In this document: in pieces, positions 34,250 to 44,013 of the stretch
How positions within the stretch are numbered: position 1 is the first letter of the stretch
Layout of the letters: each line of letters starts with the position of its first letter
Assembly (NCBI RefSeq): GCF_009696275.1
Contig: NZ_VUMI01000002.1
Location: 1-64,000 of the forward strand
Reading direction: 5' to 3'
Origin: Eisenbergiella porci
GTDB taxonomy: Bacteria > Bacillota > Clostridia > Lachnospirales > Lachnospiraceae
DNA length: 64,000 bases
Made by a program: the position numbers and the translations under genes
Notes under the pieces: model-generated
Databases searched by the model: none
What the model saw: only the letters and a program-made list of their open reading frames with translations
What the model was told of the DNA's origin: nothing

Positions 34250-37200
34250 GTGTCATTACGTTTTTATACAGGAGCATCCGGCGCGGGAAAAAGCACCGGA
34301 TTATATAAGGAAATCATTGCGCGGTCGCAGCAGGAGCCGGATCGGAATTTCCTGATCATCGTGCCGGATCAGTTTACGATGCAGACGCAGAAGGATTTGG
34401 TGATGATGCATCCGCGGCAGGGGATCATGAACATTGACGTACTCAGCTTCGGACGGCTTTCCCACCGTATTTTTGAAGAGGTGGGGGCGGATGAGCGGCC
34501 GGTGCTTGATGATACCGGCAAGAGCCTGGTGCTGCGCCGGATTGCGGGGCAGCTGAAGGGGGAGACGGCGGTCATCGGCGGCAACCTGAATAAGACAGGC
34601 TACATCCATGAAGTAAAATCGGCTATTTCCGAGTTCATGCAGTACGGGATCGGTGTGGAGGAGCTGGAAAAGCTCACCGATTTTTCAAAAAAGAGAGGCC
34701 AGCTGTACCATAAGCTGAAGGATCTGGGCGTGCTTTACCGGGGCTTTCAGGAGTTTATCCATGAAAAATATATCACTACGGAGGAAACGCTGGATCTGCT
34801 TGCCAGGCTCCTGCCGAAATCCCGCCTGGTGAAGGGAAGCGTCATCGCCTTCGACGGCTTCACCGGCTTTACGCCGGTGCAGAACCGGGTTCTGCGGCAG
34901 CTGATGGAGCTGGCGCAGGAGGTAATCGTAACAGCAGTGCTGGACGGCAGCGAGGATATGTATGATGAAAAGGAGGAGCAGAACCTGTTCCATCTGAGTA
35001 AAAAAACGGCGGCCTCCCTGACCCGGCTGGCCGCGGAGGCGGGCGTGGCCAGGGGGAAGGATGTGATCCTGCGGGATAATCCGGTGCCCAGGTTCCGGGA
35101 CAACCCCTCCATGGCGCATCTGGAAAAACATCTGTTCCGTTACCCCCTAAGGCCTTATGAGGGAGAGACGCAGATTCGGATCATGGAGGCCTCCAGCCAG
35201 CGTGAGGAGGTGCGCCAGGTCTGTATTGCGATCCGGGAATATCTGCGCCGTACGGGAAACTGCTACCGGGATGTGGCGGTAATTGCAGGGGATTTGTCGG
35301 CCTATGCCAGCTTCCTGGAAACAGAAGGCGGGCTTTACGGAATTCCCTTCTATCTGGATCAGACGCGGGGAATTGTGCTGAATCCGTTTATCGAATATCT
35401 GAAGAGCGCGCTTCAGATCGTGACCCAGGGCTTCACCTACGAATCGGTATTTCACTATATCAGAAGCGGCCTTGCCGATTTTACCCCGGAGGAAGCGGAC
35501 CGGCTGGAAAATTATGTGCTTGCCACCGGCGTGCGGGGGAAAAAGAGATGGAATACACTCTTCGTGCGTAAACGTCCGGATATGGAAAATGAACTGGAGG
35601 AGCTGGAGGGGCTGAACGAAAGCCGGCGTAAGCTCCTTGACCAGCTGGAGCCTTTGATGGGGCGCTTTGCGGACACGAAGGCGCTGGTGATGGGGCTGTA
35701 TGCTTTTATCGAACAAAACCAGGTACAGCTGAAGCTGAAGGTCTATGAAGAACAGTTTGAAAAAGAAGGGGATGCGGTAAAGCAGAGGGAATATGCACAG
35801 ATTTACAGGCTGGTGATGGACCTGCTTGACAGCATCGTGGAGCTGATTGGCAGCGAACCGGTAAAAATGGATGAGTTTTCCAGGATTATGGAGGCGGGCT
35901 TCCAGGAAATCCAGGTGGGAACCATCCCTCAGAACGTAGATCGCGTCGTGGCCGGAGATATGGAAAGAACCCGTTTAAAACAGGTAAAGGCGCTCTTTTT
36001 CCTGGGTGTGAACGACGGCTATATCCCGAAACAGGCGGGAAGCGGCGGCATTATTTCGGATATGGACAGGGAATTCCTGGCGGAAAGCGGGATGGAGCTT
36101 GCGCCTACCCCCAGGCAGCAGATGTATATACAGAAGCTGTATCTTTACATGAATATGACCAAGCCTTCGGACTGCCTGTACCTGTCCTATTCACGGATGA
36201 GCGGGGAAGGCCGTTCCATGAGGCCGGCCTACCTGATCGATACGGTACAGAAGCTCTTCCCTTCCATAAGAATAGAAAAGCCGGAGGAGCTGCCAAAGCT
36301 TGCACAGGTGCAGACGCTGGAGGACGGCAGATCGGGACTGGTGCAGGGGCTTAGGCAGTTCGCAGATGCGAGAATGAAGGAAAACAGCAGGGAGGAGCAG
36401 GATTTCCGTCATTTATACCAGATCTATGTTACCGAGGAAAAAACGCAGGACTGGACGAAGCAGATGCGGGAAAAAGCCTTCTACAGCTACCGGGACAGGC
36501 CTTTGGCCAAGGAGGCGGCGCTGGCACTGTTTGGCCGTACCCTGCTTGGAAGCGTCAGCCGGCTGGAGCAGTATGCCTCCTGCGCCTATGCCCACTTCCT
36601 GCAGTATGGGCTGATGCTTAAGGAAAGGGAGGGCTACAGCTTTGAGGCGGTGGACATGGGCAACCTGTTCCACGGCGTGCTGGAGATTTTCGGGGAAAAA
36701 CTGAAGGAAAAGGGCTGGAGCTGGTTCGATTTTCCCAAGGAAGAGGGGGATAGCCTGATAGAGGAGGCGGTGGAGGCCTATGCGGTCACCTACGGAGAAT
36801 CGGTGCTTTTTGACAATGCGCGCAACCAGTATATTATCACCCGCCTGAAGCGGATTTTGAAGCGGACCGTGTCCACCCTGCAGTACCAGCTGAAAAAAGG
36901 AGCCTTCCGGCCGGAGCAGTTTGAGGTGTCTTTTTCCGTGCTGGAGGAGCTGGAGTCGGTGAACATTTCCCTTACCGGAGAGGAAAAGCTGCGTCTGCGC
37001 GGGCGGATCGACCGGGTGGATGTATGCGAGGAGGAAGACAAGGTTTACGTGAAGGTCATAGACTACAAATCCGGGAACCGGGATTTCAGCCTGGCGGCGC
37101 TGTATTACGGGCTGCAGCTGCAGCTGGTGGTCTACATGAACGCGGCGGTTGAAATGGAGGAAAAAGACTATCCTGACCGGAAGGTGGTACCGGCGGCCAT

Positions 37201-37732
37201 GCTGTATTACCGGGTGCACGATCCACTGGTGGAAGGCGAGGAAACGGATACGCCGGAGCAGATCCAGGAAAAAATCCTGGCTGGCCTGCGGATGACGGGC
37301 GTGGTAAATGCGGACGAGAAAATCGTGGAAAGCCTGGATCGGGAGTTTGGCACGAAATCCGACGTCATCCCTGTGGAGAGGAAAAAGGACGGTTCTTTCA
37401 GCGCCCGTTCCAGTATTCTTGAAGAGAATGATTTCCGGGTCATATCGGATTATGTCAACCTGAAAATCAGGGAAATCGGCAGCGGCATCCTGAACGGAAA
37501 CATTGCCCTCAACCCCTATGTCCAGTCTGGCGGCCAGACGGCGAAGGATGCCTGTACCTACTGTCCTTACAGCAAGGTATGCGGCTTTGATAAGAAAATT
37601 CCCGGCTACCGGAAGCGGGAGCTGGAAAAGCTGGAAGAACAGGAAGCCCTGGAACGGATGAAAGAGGCTTTGGAGACGGAAGGAGAAGACGATGGCAGTG
37701 ACATTTACACCGGATCAGCAGGCGACAATTGA
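34250..37732 (+). CDS. addB: ATP-dependent helicase/nuclease subunit B (AddB)
   Basis: 1160 residues; GTG start with ACAGGAGG upstream. The N-terminal Walker A-like GASGAGKST is present, as in AddB, where the helicase domain is degenerate and reads Chi. The C-terminal RecB-type nuclease has VIDYKSG with its catalytic Asp and Lys. The four cysteines that hold the 4Fe-4S cluster are visible as Cys778 (SCAYAHF) and Cys1102, Cys1105, Cys1111 (CTYCPYSKVC). With AddA it processes double-strand breaks for RecA-dependent repair. The stop overlaps the addA start by 41 bp, so the subunits are co-translated. A tandem repeat array lies just upstream. Confidence 0.95.
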   Translation: MSLRFYTGASGAGKSTGLYKEIIARSQQEPDRNFLIIVPDQFTMQTQKDLVMMHPRQGIMNIDVLSFGRLSHRIFEEVGADERPVLDDTGKSLVLRRIAGQLKGETAVIGGNLNKTGYIHEVKSAISEFMQYGIGVEELEKLTDFSKKRGQLYHKLKDLGVLYRGFQEFIHEKYITTEETLDLLARLLPKSRLVKGSVIAFDGFTGFTPVQNRVLRQLMELAQEVIVTAVLDGSEDMYDEKEEQNLFHLSKKTAASLTRLAAEAGVARGKDVILRDNPVPRFRDNPSMAHLEKHLFRYPLRPYEGETQIRIMEASSQREEVRQVCIAIREYLRRTGNCYRDVAVIAGDLSAYASFLETEGGLYGIPFYLDQTRGIVLNPFIEYLKSALQIVTQGFTYESVFHYIRSGLADFTPEEADRLENYVLATGVRGKKRWNTLFVRKRPDMENELEELEGLNESRRKLLDQLEPLMGRFADTKALVMGLYAFIEQNQVQLKLKVYEEQFEKEGDAVKQREYAQIYRLVMDLLDSIVELIGSEPVKMDEFSRIMEAGFQEIQVGTIPQNVDRVVAGDMERTRLKQVKALFFLGVNDGYIPKQAGSGGIISDMDREFLAESGMELAPTPRQQMYIQKLYLYMNMTKPSDCLYLSYSRMSGEGRSMRPAYLIDTVQKLFPSIRIEKPEELPKLAQVQTLEDGRSGLVQGLRQFADARMKENSREEQDFRHLYQIYVTEEKTQDWTKQMREKAFYSYRDRPLAKEAALALFGRTLLGSVSRLEQYASCAYAHFLQYGLMLKEREGYSFEAVDMGNLFHGVLEIFGEKLKEKGWSWFDFPKEEGDSLIEEAVEAYAVTYGESVLFDNARNQYIITRLKRILKRTVSTLQYQLKKGAFRPEQFEVSFSVLEELESVNISLTGEEKLRLRGRIDRVDVCEEEDKVYVKVIDYKSGNRDFSLAALYYGLQLQLVVYMNAAVEMEEKDYPDRKVVPAAMLYYRVHDPLVEGEETDTPEQIQEKILAGLRMTGVVNADEKIVESLDREFGTKSDVIPVERKKDGSFSARSSILEENDFRVISDYVNLKIREIGSGILNGNIALNPYVQSGGQTAKDACTYCPYSKVCGFDKKIPGYRKRELEKLEEQEALERMKEALETEGEDDGSDIYTGSAGDN

Positions 37733-40700
37733 TGCCAGGGACAGCAGCATTCTGGTGTCTGCTGCGGCCGGCAGCGGAAAGACGGCGGTATTGGTGGAGC
37801 GGATCATCCAGATGGTGAGCGACGCAGAGCATCCCGTGGATATCGACAGGCTGCTGGTGGTGACCTTTACCAATGCGGCGGCCGCCCAGATGCGCGAGCG
37901 AATCACCCAGGCGCTTTCCGGCAGGGTGGATGCGAATCCGGGGAACGCCCACCTGCTTAAGCAGCTTACGCTGATACACAACGCGCAGATTACCACCATT
38001 GACAGCTTCTGCCTTTATATTATAAGGAATCATTTTGATGAGATTGACCTGGACCCGGATTTCAGGGTGGCGGACGACGGGGAAATCAAGCTGCTCCAGC
38101 AGGACGTGCTGGCGGATATGCTGGAGGAATATTTTGCTGCGGGAGATGAGGAATTCCTTTCCTGTGTGGAATATTTTGCCCCGGCGGGGAAGGAAAAAAG
38201 GCTGGAGGAGCAGATTCTCGGCCTGTATGAGTTTGCAATGAGCTATCCCTGGCCGGGAGAGTGGCTCACCGGGCATCAGGATGACTATGCGGTTACGGAG
38301 GACAGCCTGGATGAATGCAGCTGGATCCTTTTGCTCAAAAGCTATATCCGTTCCATGCTGGAGGAGGCGCAGGAGCTTCTTGCCATGACAAAGCGGCTGT
38401 GTGAGGAACCGGGCGGCCCCTATATGTACCTGGATACCCTGGAGGCGGACGGGCTGCTGATAGACAGGCTGCTGGCGGCGGATACGCTGGAGGAGATGTA
38501 TGAGGCATTTTCAGCTCTTGTTTTCGGCAGAATCAGTTCCAAAAAGGACGAAAGCGTATCCCCTGAAAAAAGGGAGCAGGCAAAACAGATGCGCAATGGC
38601 ATCAAGGATCTTTTAAACGGACTTGCAAAAAAATATTTTTCCGCCTCTCCCCGTGTACAGGCGGAACGCATGGCGGAATGCGCGCCCTATGTTTCCAGGC
38701 TGCTCGCCCTGACCGAGGACTTCCGTATCCGTCTGGACGGGAAAAAGCGGGAAAAGAACCTGATGGACTTCCACGATATGGAGCATATGGCCCTTCAGAT
38801 ACTGACCAAAAAGACGCCGGAGGGGGTGCAGCCTACCGCCACAGCGCTGGAAATGCGGGAATTTTATGCGGAAATCATGATCGACGAATACCAGGACAGC
38901 AACCTGGTGCAGGAATATCTTCTGCGCAGCATTTCCGGGGAAGAGGAAGGAAAATACAACCGTTTTATGGTGGGGGATGTGAAGCAGAGCATCTATAAAT
39001 TCCGTTTGGCCCGGCCCGAGCTTTTTATGGAAAAATTCGATCGATACGGCAAAACAGAGGGAAAAGAACGCAGAATAGACCTGAAACAGAATTTCCGCAG
39101 CCGCCGCCAGGTGACGGACAGTGTCAATGCCTGCTTTGCCTGCATGATGGGCCGGGATCTGGGCGGCGTGGAATATGACAGGGACGCGGCGCTGTATCCC
39201 GGAGCATCGTTCCCGGAGCCTGAAGGGCAGGAGGAAGGGGACGTTTATGAAACCGAGGTCCTGCTGACGGCAGCCGGGGAGGACGGCCTTGATGACCGGG
39301 AGAGGGAAGCGCTGGCCATTGCAGGTAAAATCCGCCAGCTGACGGGAACGCTTCCTGTCACCGATAAAGAAACAGGGCAGCTGCGCCCCGCGCGCTACTC
39401 AGATATCGTAATCCTGCTTCGCACTACGGCGAACTGGGATGAAACCTTTAAGAAGGTGCTGGAGGAATGCGGAATTCCTGTCTATATCACCTCCAAAACC
39501 GGGTATTTTGCGGCAACGGAGGTGCAGACGATCCTGAATTTCCTGAAGGTGCTGAACAATCCCCTGCAGGATATCCCGCTGTTTGGCGTCCTGAAATCGG
39601 AGGCGGCCGGTTTTTCCGATGAGGACATCGCCCGCATGAAAGCGGAAACCGGGGCGGAGGGCAGGCGGCTTTACACCTGCCTGACGGTTTATGCCACAGA
39701 GGGCACGCAGGAGGAGCTGAAGGAAAAATCGCTGCTTTTTTTACAGCTGCTGGACCGCTTCCGCCGATATGTGGCCTACATGCCCATACACCAGCTGATT
39801 GAAGAATTCCTGAAGGAAACCGGCTATTTGTATACCGTATCCGCCCTTCCCGGCGGCGAACAGCGCCGGGCCAATGTGGAGATGCTTTTAACCCGTGCGG
39901 AAAATTTTGAAAAAACAAGCTATTTCGGCCTGTTTCACTTTATCCGCTACATGGAACAGGTGGAGAAATACGATATCGATTACGGCGAAGCCAACGTGCA
40001 GGATGAAAATGCGGATACCGTCCGCATCATGAGCATCCATAAGTCCAAGGGCCTGGAGTTCCCGATCTGTTTTGTGGCCGGCCTTTCCAAGAAATTCAAC
40101 ATGCAGGATACGATGAAGCCTGTCATCATGGATATGGATTACGGCATTGCCCTGGATTACGTGGACATTGACTCCCGCGTCAGGGGAAGCACCCTGAAAA
40201 AAGCCGTGCTTTCCGGCAAGCTGCGCAGGGACAGCCTGGGGGAAGAGCTGCGTGTCCTCTATGTGGCCATGACCAGGCCGCAGGAAAAACTGATTCTCAC
40301 CGGCAGCTGCAAGGACGCCGAAAAGGTGCAGCGCATTCTGGACGAGGGCGGCGCCGGTTTGGTGGCGGCATCAGATACCCCGTACGGCCCGGGGCGTCTT
40401 ACCTTTACCCTGCGTTCCGAGGCATCGGGCTATCTGGACTGGCTGCTTCCCGCCTGGGCCGTGTGCGGACAGCAGGTACAGATTCTCACCGCATCGGAGC
40501 TTCTCCAGGAACAGATGGGAGAGGAGCAGGGCCGCGAGCAGCTGAAGGCCCGTCTGCTTTCCTTTGAAAAAGAGGCCGCAAGGCGTTCCGCCGGGGAGGA
40601 AAACGAGGAAATACGCCTGCTCAGAGAACGCATGGAAAGCGTCTACCCTCACGAAAACCTGAAAAACCTGTATACCAAGACCACAGTTTCCGAACTGAAA

Positions 40701-41354
40701 AAAGCAGGCATGGAGGAAGCGGCCGAGGAAGCCTATCACCTTTTTGAGGAAAAAGAGCTGGTGCCCTACCTTCCCCGCTTTATCCGGGAGGAAGAAAAGG
40801 TCAGCGGGACCGCCCGCGGAAGCGCTTACCATAAAGCGCTGGAGCTGTTTCCTTTTGCCGAATACGCAGGAAGGCTGGGGAGGAAGGCTGCCGGCGGAGC
40901 GCCTGACCCGGCAGAGGTAAAAGCAATCCTGGACCGCATGACGGAGGAGGGAACTCTTCTGAAGGAATTCCGCGAAGCCGTAAATCCCGGGAAGATAGCG
41001 CAGTTCCTCGAAAGCTCCCTGGCGGCCAGAATGGCGCAGGCGGCGGCCCGCGGCAGACTGTACAAGGAACAGCCCTTTGTCCTGGGCCTGCCCGCTAAAA
41101 CACTGGATGACAGCTTCCCGGAGGAGGAAACCGTGCTCATCCAGGGAATCATCGACGTCTACCTGGAGGAAGAGGACGGCCTGGTGGTGGCCGACTACAA
41201 AACGGATTCCGTCACACGTTCCCAGGAGCTGATAAACCGCTACCAGGTCCAGCTGGATTACTACGCCCGCGCCTTGGAACAGCTCACCGGAAAAAAGGTG
41301 AAAGAAAAGATCATATACTCCTTTGCACTGGCCGCAGAAGTGCCTCTTGCATAA
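37692..41354 (+). CDS. addA: ATP-dependent helicase/nuclease subunit A (AddA)
   Basis: 1220 residues. UvrD/Rep-type superfamily 1 helicase: Walker A AAAGSGKT (to Thr31), motif Ia VVTFTNAAAAQM, Walker B IDEYQDSN, QSIYKFRLARPELF, VRIMSIHKSKGLEFP and LYVAMTRPQEKL all appear in order. A C-terminal RecB-like nuclease domain carries VADYKTD. Its length is normal for the family. It starts inside the end of addB. Together they form the AddAB heterodimer with two nuclease sites and one active 3'-5' motor. Confidence 0.95.
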   Translation: MAVTFTPDQQATIDARDSSILVSAAAGSGKTAVLVERIIQMVSDAEHPVDIDRLLVVTFTNAAAAQMRERITQALSGRVDANPGNAHLLKQLTLIHNAQITTIDSFCLYIIRNHFDEIDLDPDFRVADDGEIKLLQQDVLADMLEEYFAAGDEEFLSCVEYFAPAGKEKRLEEQILGLYEFAMSYPWPGEWLTGHQDDYAVTEDSLDECSWILLLKSYIRSMLEEAQELLAMTKRLCEEPGGPYMYLDTLEADGLLIDRLLAADTLEEMYEAFSALVFGRISSKKDESVSPEKREQAKQMRNGIKDLLNGLAKKYFSASPRVQAERMAECAPYVSRLLALTEDFRIRLDGKKREKNLMDFHDMEHMALQILTKKTPEGVQPTATALEMREFYAEIMIDEYQDSNLVQEYLLRSISGEEEGKYNRFMVGDVKQSIYKFRLARPELFMEKFDRYGKTEGKERRIDLKQNFRSRRQVTDSVNACFACMMGRDLGGVEYDRDAALYPGASFPEPEGQEEGDVYETEVLLTAAGEDGLDDREREALAIAGKIRQLTGTLPVTDKETGQLRPARYSDIVILLRTTANWDETFKKVLEECGIPVYITSKTGYFAATEVQTILNFLKVLNNPLQDIPLFGVLKSEAAGFSDEDIARMKAETGAEGRRLYTCLTVYATEGTQEELKEKSLLFLQLLDRFRRYVAYMPIHQLIEEFLKETGYLYTVSALPGGEQRRANVEMLLTRAENFEKTSYFGLFHFIRYMEQVEKYDIDYGEANVQDENADTVRIMSIHKSKGLEFPICFVAGLSKKFNMQDTMKPVIMDMDYGIALDYVDIDSRVRGSTLKKAVLSGKLRRDSLGEELRVLYVAMTRPQEKLILTGSCKDAEKVQRILDEGGAGLVAASDTPYGPGRLTFTLRSEASGYLDWLLPAWAVCGQQVQILTASELLQEQMGEEQGREQLKARLLSFEKEAARRSAGEENEEIRLLRERMESVYPHENLKNLYTKTTVSELKKAGMEEAAEEAYHLFEEKELVPYLPRFIREEEKVSGTARGSAYHKALELFPFAEYAGRLGRKAAGGAPDPAEVKAILDRMTEEGTLLKEFREAVNPGKIAQFLESSLAARMAQAAARGRLYKEQPFVLGLPAKTLDDSFPEEETVLIQGIIDVYLEEEDGLVVADYKTDSVTRSQELINRYQVQLDYYARALEQLTGKKVKEKIIYSFALAAEVPLA

Positions 41355-41402
41355 AAAGAACCATTGCAAAAGAGGTGGAAATCCGATATAGTTAGGAGGT
41401 AA

Positions 41403-41495
41403 GCGGAAGCGGGTAAAATACTTCCGCAGGTTACAGAAGAACGGCATCTTTGCACCGCCATTCATGCAAAAAAGAATACGGTCATACAGATGCCG
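41403..41495 (+). promoter_or_regulatory. Structured leader upstream of the ECF S component, candidate riboswitch
   Basis: A 7-bp perfect hairpin (41403-41409 with 41421-41427) is followed by an 8-bp helix (41442-41449 with 41488-41495) enclosing 38 nt. It ends about 20 bp before the AGGAGG of the S-component gene. It does not match the TPP or other riboswitch consensus that I know. Vitamin transporter genes of this type often have such elements; ligand unknown. Confidence 0.4.
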
Positions 41496-41526
41496 AAAAC
41501 ACTTTACTCTATGAGGAGGAGATAAA

Positions 41527-42081
41527 ATGAAACTCAAATTTGGTGTAAAAGAAGTTGTTGCTACCGGTATCGGAACCGCTCTTTTTATCGTGCTTACCAA
41601 TGCACAGGTTCCCTTCGGCATCATTCCCAACACCGCCCTGCAGTCCAGAGTCGCTGTCCTGACCTTTTTCTCAGCAGTGTTCGGACCCATCGTAGGCGGC
41701 GCAATCGGCTTAATCGGCCATGCGTTAGGTGATGCTATTTTCTACGGAAGCATTTACTGGAGCTGGGTATTCCCGGATGCCCTGTTCGGTATTCTCATGG
41801 GCGTATTCGCTGCCAAGTTCGCCATCAAAGACGGCGGCTTCGACGGCAAAGCTATCGCCCTGTTCAATGTAGTCCAGGTCATTGCCAATGCACTCGCCTG
41901 GATCCTGCTTGCGCCCGTCCTTGACATCCTGATCTATGCGGAACCTGCCAAAAAAGTATTTACCCAGGGCATTCTTGCATTCATCGGAAACATTATCGTG
42001 GCAGCTGTGCTCGGAACCCTGCTCGCCTTTGCCTATTCCAAGATCGGAGCAAAGTCCTCCAGCCTGTCCAAGGAAGACTAA
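41527..42081 (+). CDS. ECF transporter S component, UPF0397 family
   Basis: 184 residues with a strong AGGAGG. Five to six hydrophobic segments with the UPF0397 pattern: KEVVATGIGTALFIVL at the start, FGPIVGGAIGLIGHALGDAI, and SIYWSWVFPDALFGILMG. These integral membrane proteins capture a vitamin or other small molecule for energy-coupling factor transporters; databases often call this family a riboflavin-type S component, but the ligand has not been established for most members. The fused ECF ATPase and EcfT follow on the same strand, 222 bp downstream, making this a dedicated or shared transporter. The leader contains conserved-looking RNA helices. Confidence 0.85.
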   Translation: MKLKFGVKEVVATGIGTALFIVLTNAQVPFGIIPNTALQSRVAVLTFFSAVFGPIVGGAIGLIGHALGDAIFYGSIYWSWVFPDALFGILMGVFAAKFAIKDGGFDGKAIALFNVVQVIANALAWILLAPVLDILIYAEPAKKVFTQGILAFIGNIIVAAVLGTLLAFAYSKIGAKSSSLSKED

Positions 42082-42087
42082 TACTTA

Positions 42088-42191
42088 GTAACAGTTCATG
42101 ACGATGGCCGTCCTGAACCGTTACCATATTTGATAAAATACCGGATGATGCGGATACTGACATATATAATATGCTTTTATCTGCATCATCC
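42088..42191 (+). other. Two hairpins between the S component and the ECF ATPase
   Basis: The first (42088-42103 with 42109-42124) is a 16-bp stem with two mismatches, placed 7 bp after the S-component stop. The second pairs GGATGATGC (42143-42151) with GCATCATCC (42183-42191). The first may attenuate read-through so that more S component than ATPase is made. The remaining sequence up to 42303 is unassigned. Confidence 0.55.
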
Positions 42192-42303
42192 AGCGTTCTC
42201 AGAAGGCCTCAGAGCGCTGATTTGACCCTCGCGGCAGCCGCCAAATATCCATGCAGGCATGGCTGTCTGGCCGGTTGCCCGCGGAAATAAAGAGAGGTAA
42301 AGG

Positions 42304-44013
42304 ATGAAACCGATTATTGAATTCAAGGATTATACATTTAAGTACCGCTCACAGGTAGACCCCACCCTGTATAATATAAACCTTGCGGTTTATCCCGGGG
42401 AAAAGGTTCTGATTGTGGGACCGTCCGGCTCTGGAAAATCAACTCTGGCGCACTGTATCAACGGACTGGTTCCTTTTTCGTTTCCCGGGGAAAGCACGGG
42501 AGAACTGCAGGTAGGGGGAGAAGACCCTTCCAGGGCGGGGATTTTCGGAATGTCCAAGCTGGTGGGCACCGTACTGCAGGATACGGACGGACAGTTTATC
42601 GGTCTGACGGTGGCGGAGGATATCGCTTTTGCCCTGGAAAATGACTGCGTGCCCCAGGATGAAATTTTTTCAAAGGTTGATGAAGTAGCAGAAATCGTAG
42701 ATGTGAAGAAGCTTCTGAAGCATGCGCCCACGGAGCTGTCCGGCGGCCAGAAGCAGAGGGTGTCCATGGCAGGTGTCATGATAGACGATGTGGACATTCT
42801 GTTATTTGATGAACCTTTGGCCAACCTGGATCCGGCCACCGGGAAAAAGGCTATCGATTTGATAGACAAAATCAGCAGGACCACGGGAAAAACCGTACTC
42901 ATCATCGAACACCGCTTGGAGGATGCCCTATACCGGGATGTGGATCGGATTGTGGTGGTGGGAGAGGGACGCATTGTGGCCGATATGACGCCGGATGAAC
43001 TGCTCTGTACGGATGTTCTGCAAAAGGAAGGTATCAGAGAACCTCTTTATATCACGGCCCTGAAGCATGCGGGCTGTAAGGTAACCGTGGATGCCCGTCC
43101 CCAGCATATAGAGACCATGGATCTTGCACCCTACCGGGAAAAAGTGCAGGCATGGTACAAGGAAGCTCAGCTTCCCCCGCCCCGCCCCGGCAAGCAGGCG
43201 GCGCTGGAGGTGCTGGATCTGGATTTTTCTTATATTACGGGGAATCCGGTCCTCAGGAATATTGATTTTAAAATTGAAAAAGGCGAGATGCTCAGCATAG
43301 TCGGCAAAAACGGGGCCGGAAAGAGCACCCTGTCCAACCTGATTTGCGGCTTTATCAATCCTGACCGGGGAAACATCCTTTTGAACGGGGCCGATATTGC
43401 TGACAAATCCATTAAAGAGCGTGGAGAAGTCATCGGACTTGTGATGCAGAACCCCAACCAGATGATCAGCAAGCCCATGATATTTGACGAGGTTGCGCTG
43501 GGCCTTGCGGTGAGAGGCGTGCCGGAGGACGAGATTAAGGAGAGAGTCCACGAAACGCTGAAAATCTGCGGCCTGTACCCATTCCGTAACTGGCCCATCT
43601 CGGCCCTGAGCTTCGGACAGAAGAAAAGAGTGACCATCGCGTCCATCCTTGTGATGAACCCTGAGGTCCTGATTCTGGATGAACCCACGGCGGGACAGGA
43701 CTTCCGGCATTACACGGAAATTATGGAATTCCTCAAGGAACTGAATGACCGTCTGGGAATTACGATTATCATGATCACCCATGATATGCACCTGATGCTG
43801 GAATACACGGACCGCGCCATTGTCATAGCGGACGGTGAAATGATAGCGGATGATATTCCCGCCAGGGTCCTTACCAGCGAGGCCATTGCGGACAAGGCTT
43901 ATCTGAAGAAAACCTCTTTATACGATTTGGCGGTAAAATGCGGTATTTCCGACCCGTCGGGCTTCGTGGAAAGATTCATATTTTTTGAAAGGGAGGAGCG
44001 GGCCAATGGCTAG
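42304..44013 (+). CDS. Fused double ATPase of the ECF transporter (EcfA-EcfA)
   Basis: 569 residues comprising two ABC ATPase domains in one chain. Domain 1: GPSGSGKST, LSGGQKQRVS, LLFDEPLANLDP. Domain 2 (from about residue 300): GKNGAGKST, LSFGQKKRVT, LILDEPTAGQD. Most Firmicutes have separate EcfA1 and EcfA2; the fused form resembles YkoD/CbiO-type tandem proteins. It powers substrate uptake together with EcfT, whose gene overlaps its end by 8 bp. Group II modules can be shared by several S components, so ThiT 2 kb away could also use it. Confidence 0.92.
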   Translation: MKPIIEFKDYTFKYRSQVDPTLYNINLAVYPGEKVLIVGPSGSGKSTLAHCINGLVPFSFPGESTGELQVGGEDPSRAGIFGMSKLVGTVLQDTDGQFIGLTVAEDIAFALENDCVPQDEIFSKVDEVAEIVDVKKLLKHAPTELSGGQKQRVSMAGVMIDDVDILLFDEPLANLDPATGKKAIDLIDKISRTTGKTVLIIEHRLEDALYRDVDRIVVVGEGRIVADMTPDELLCTDVLQKEGIREPLYITALKHAGCKVTVDARPQHIETMDLAPYREKVQAWYKEAQLPPPRPGKQAALEVLDLDFSYITGNPVLRNIDFKIEKGEMLSIVGKNGAGKSTLSNLICGFINPDRGNILLNGADIADKSIKERGEVIGLVMQNPNQMISKPMIFDEVALGLAVRGVPEDEIKERVHETLKICGLYPFRNWPISALSFGQKKRVTIASILVMNPEVLILDEPTAGQDFRHYTEIMEFLKELNDRLGITIIMITHDMHLMLEYTDRAIVIADGEMIADDIPARVLTSEAIADKAYLKKTSLYDLAVKCGISDPSGFVERFIFFEREERANG

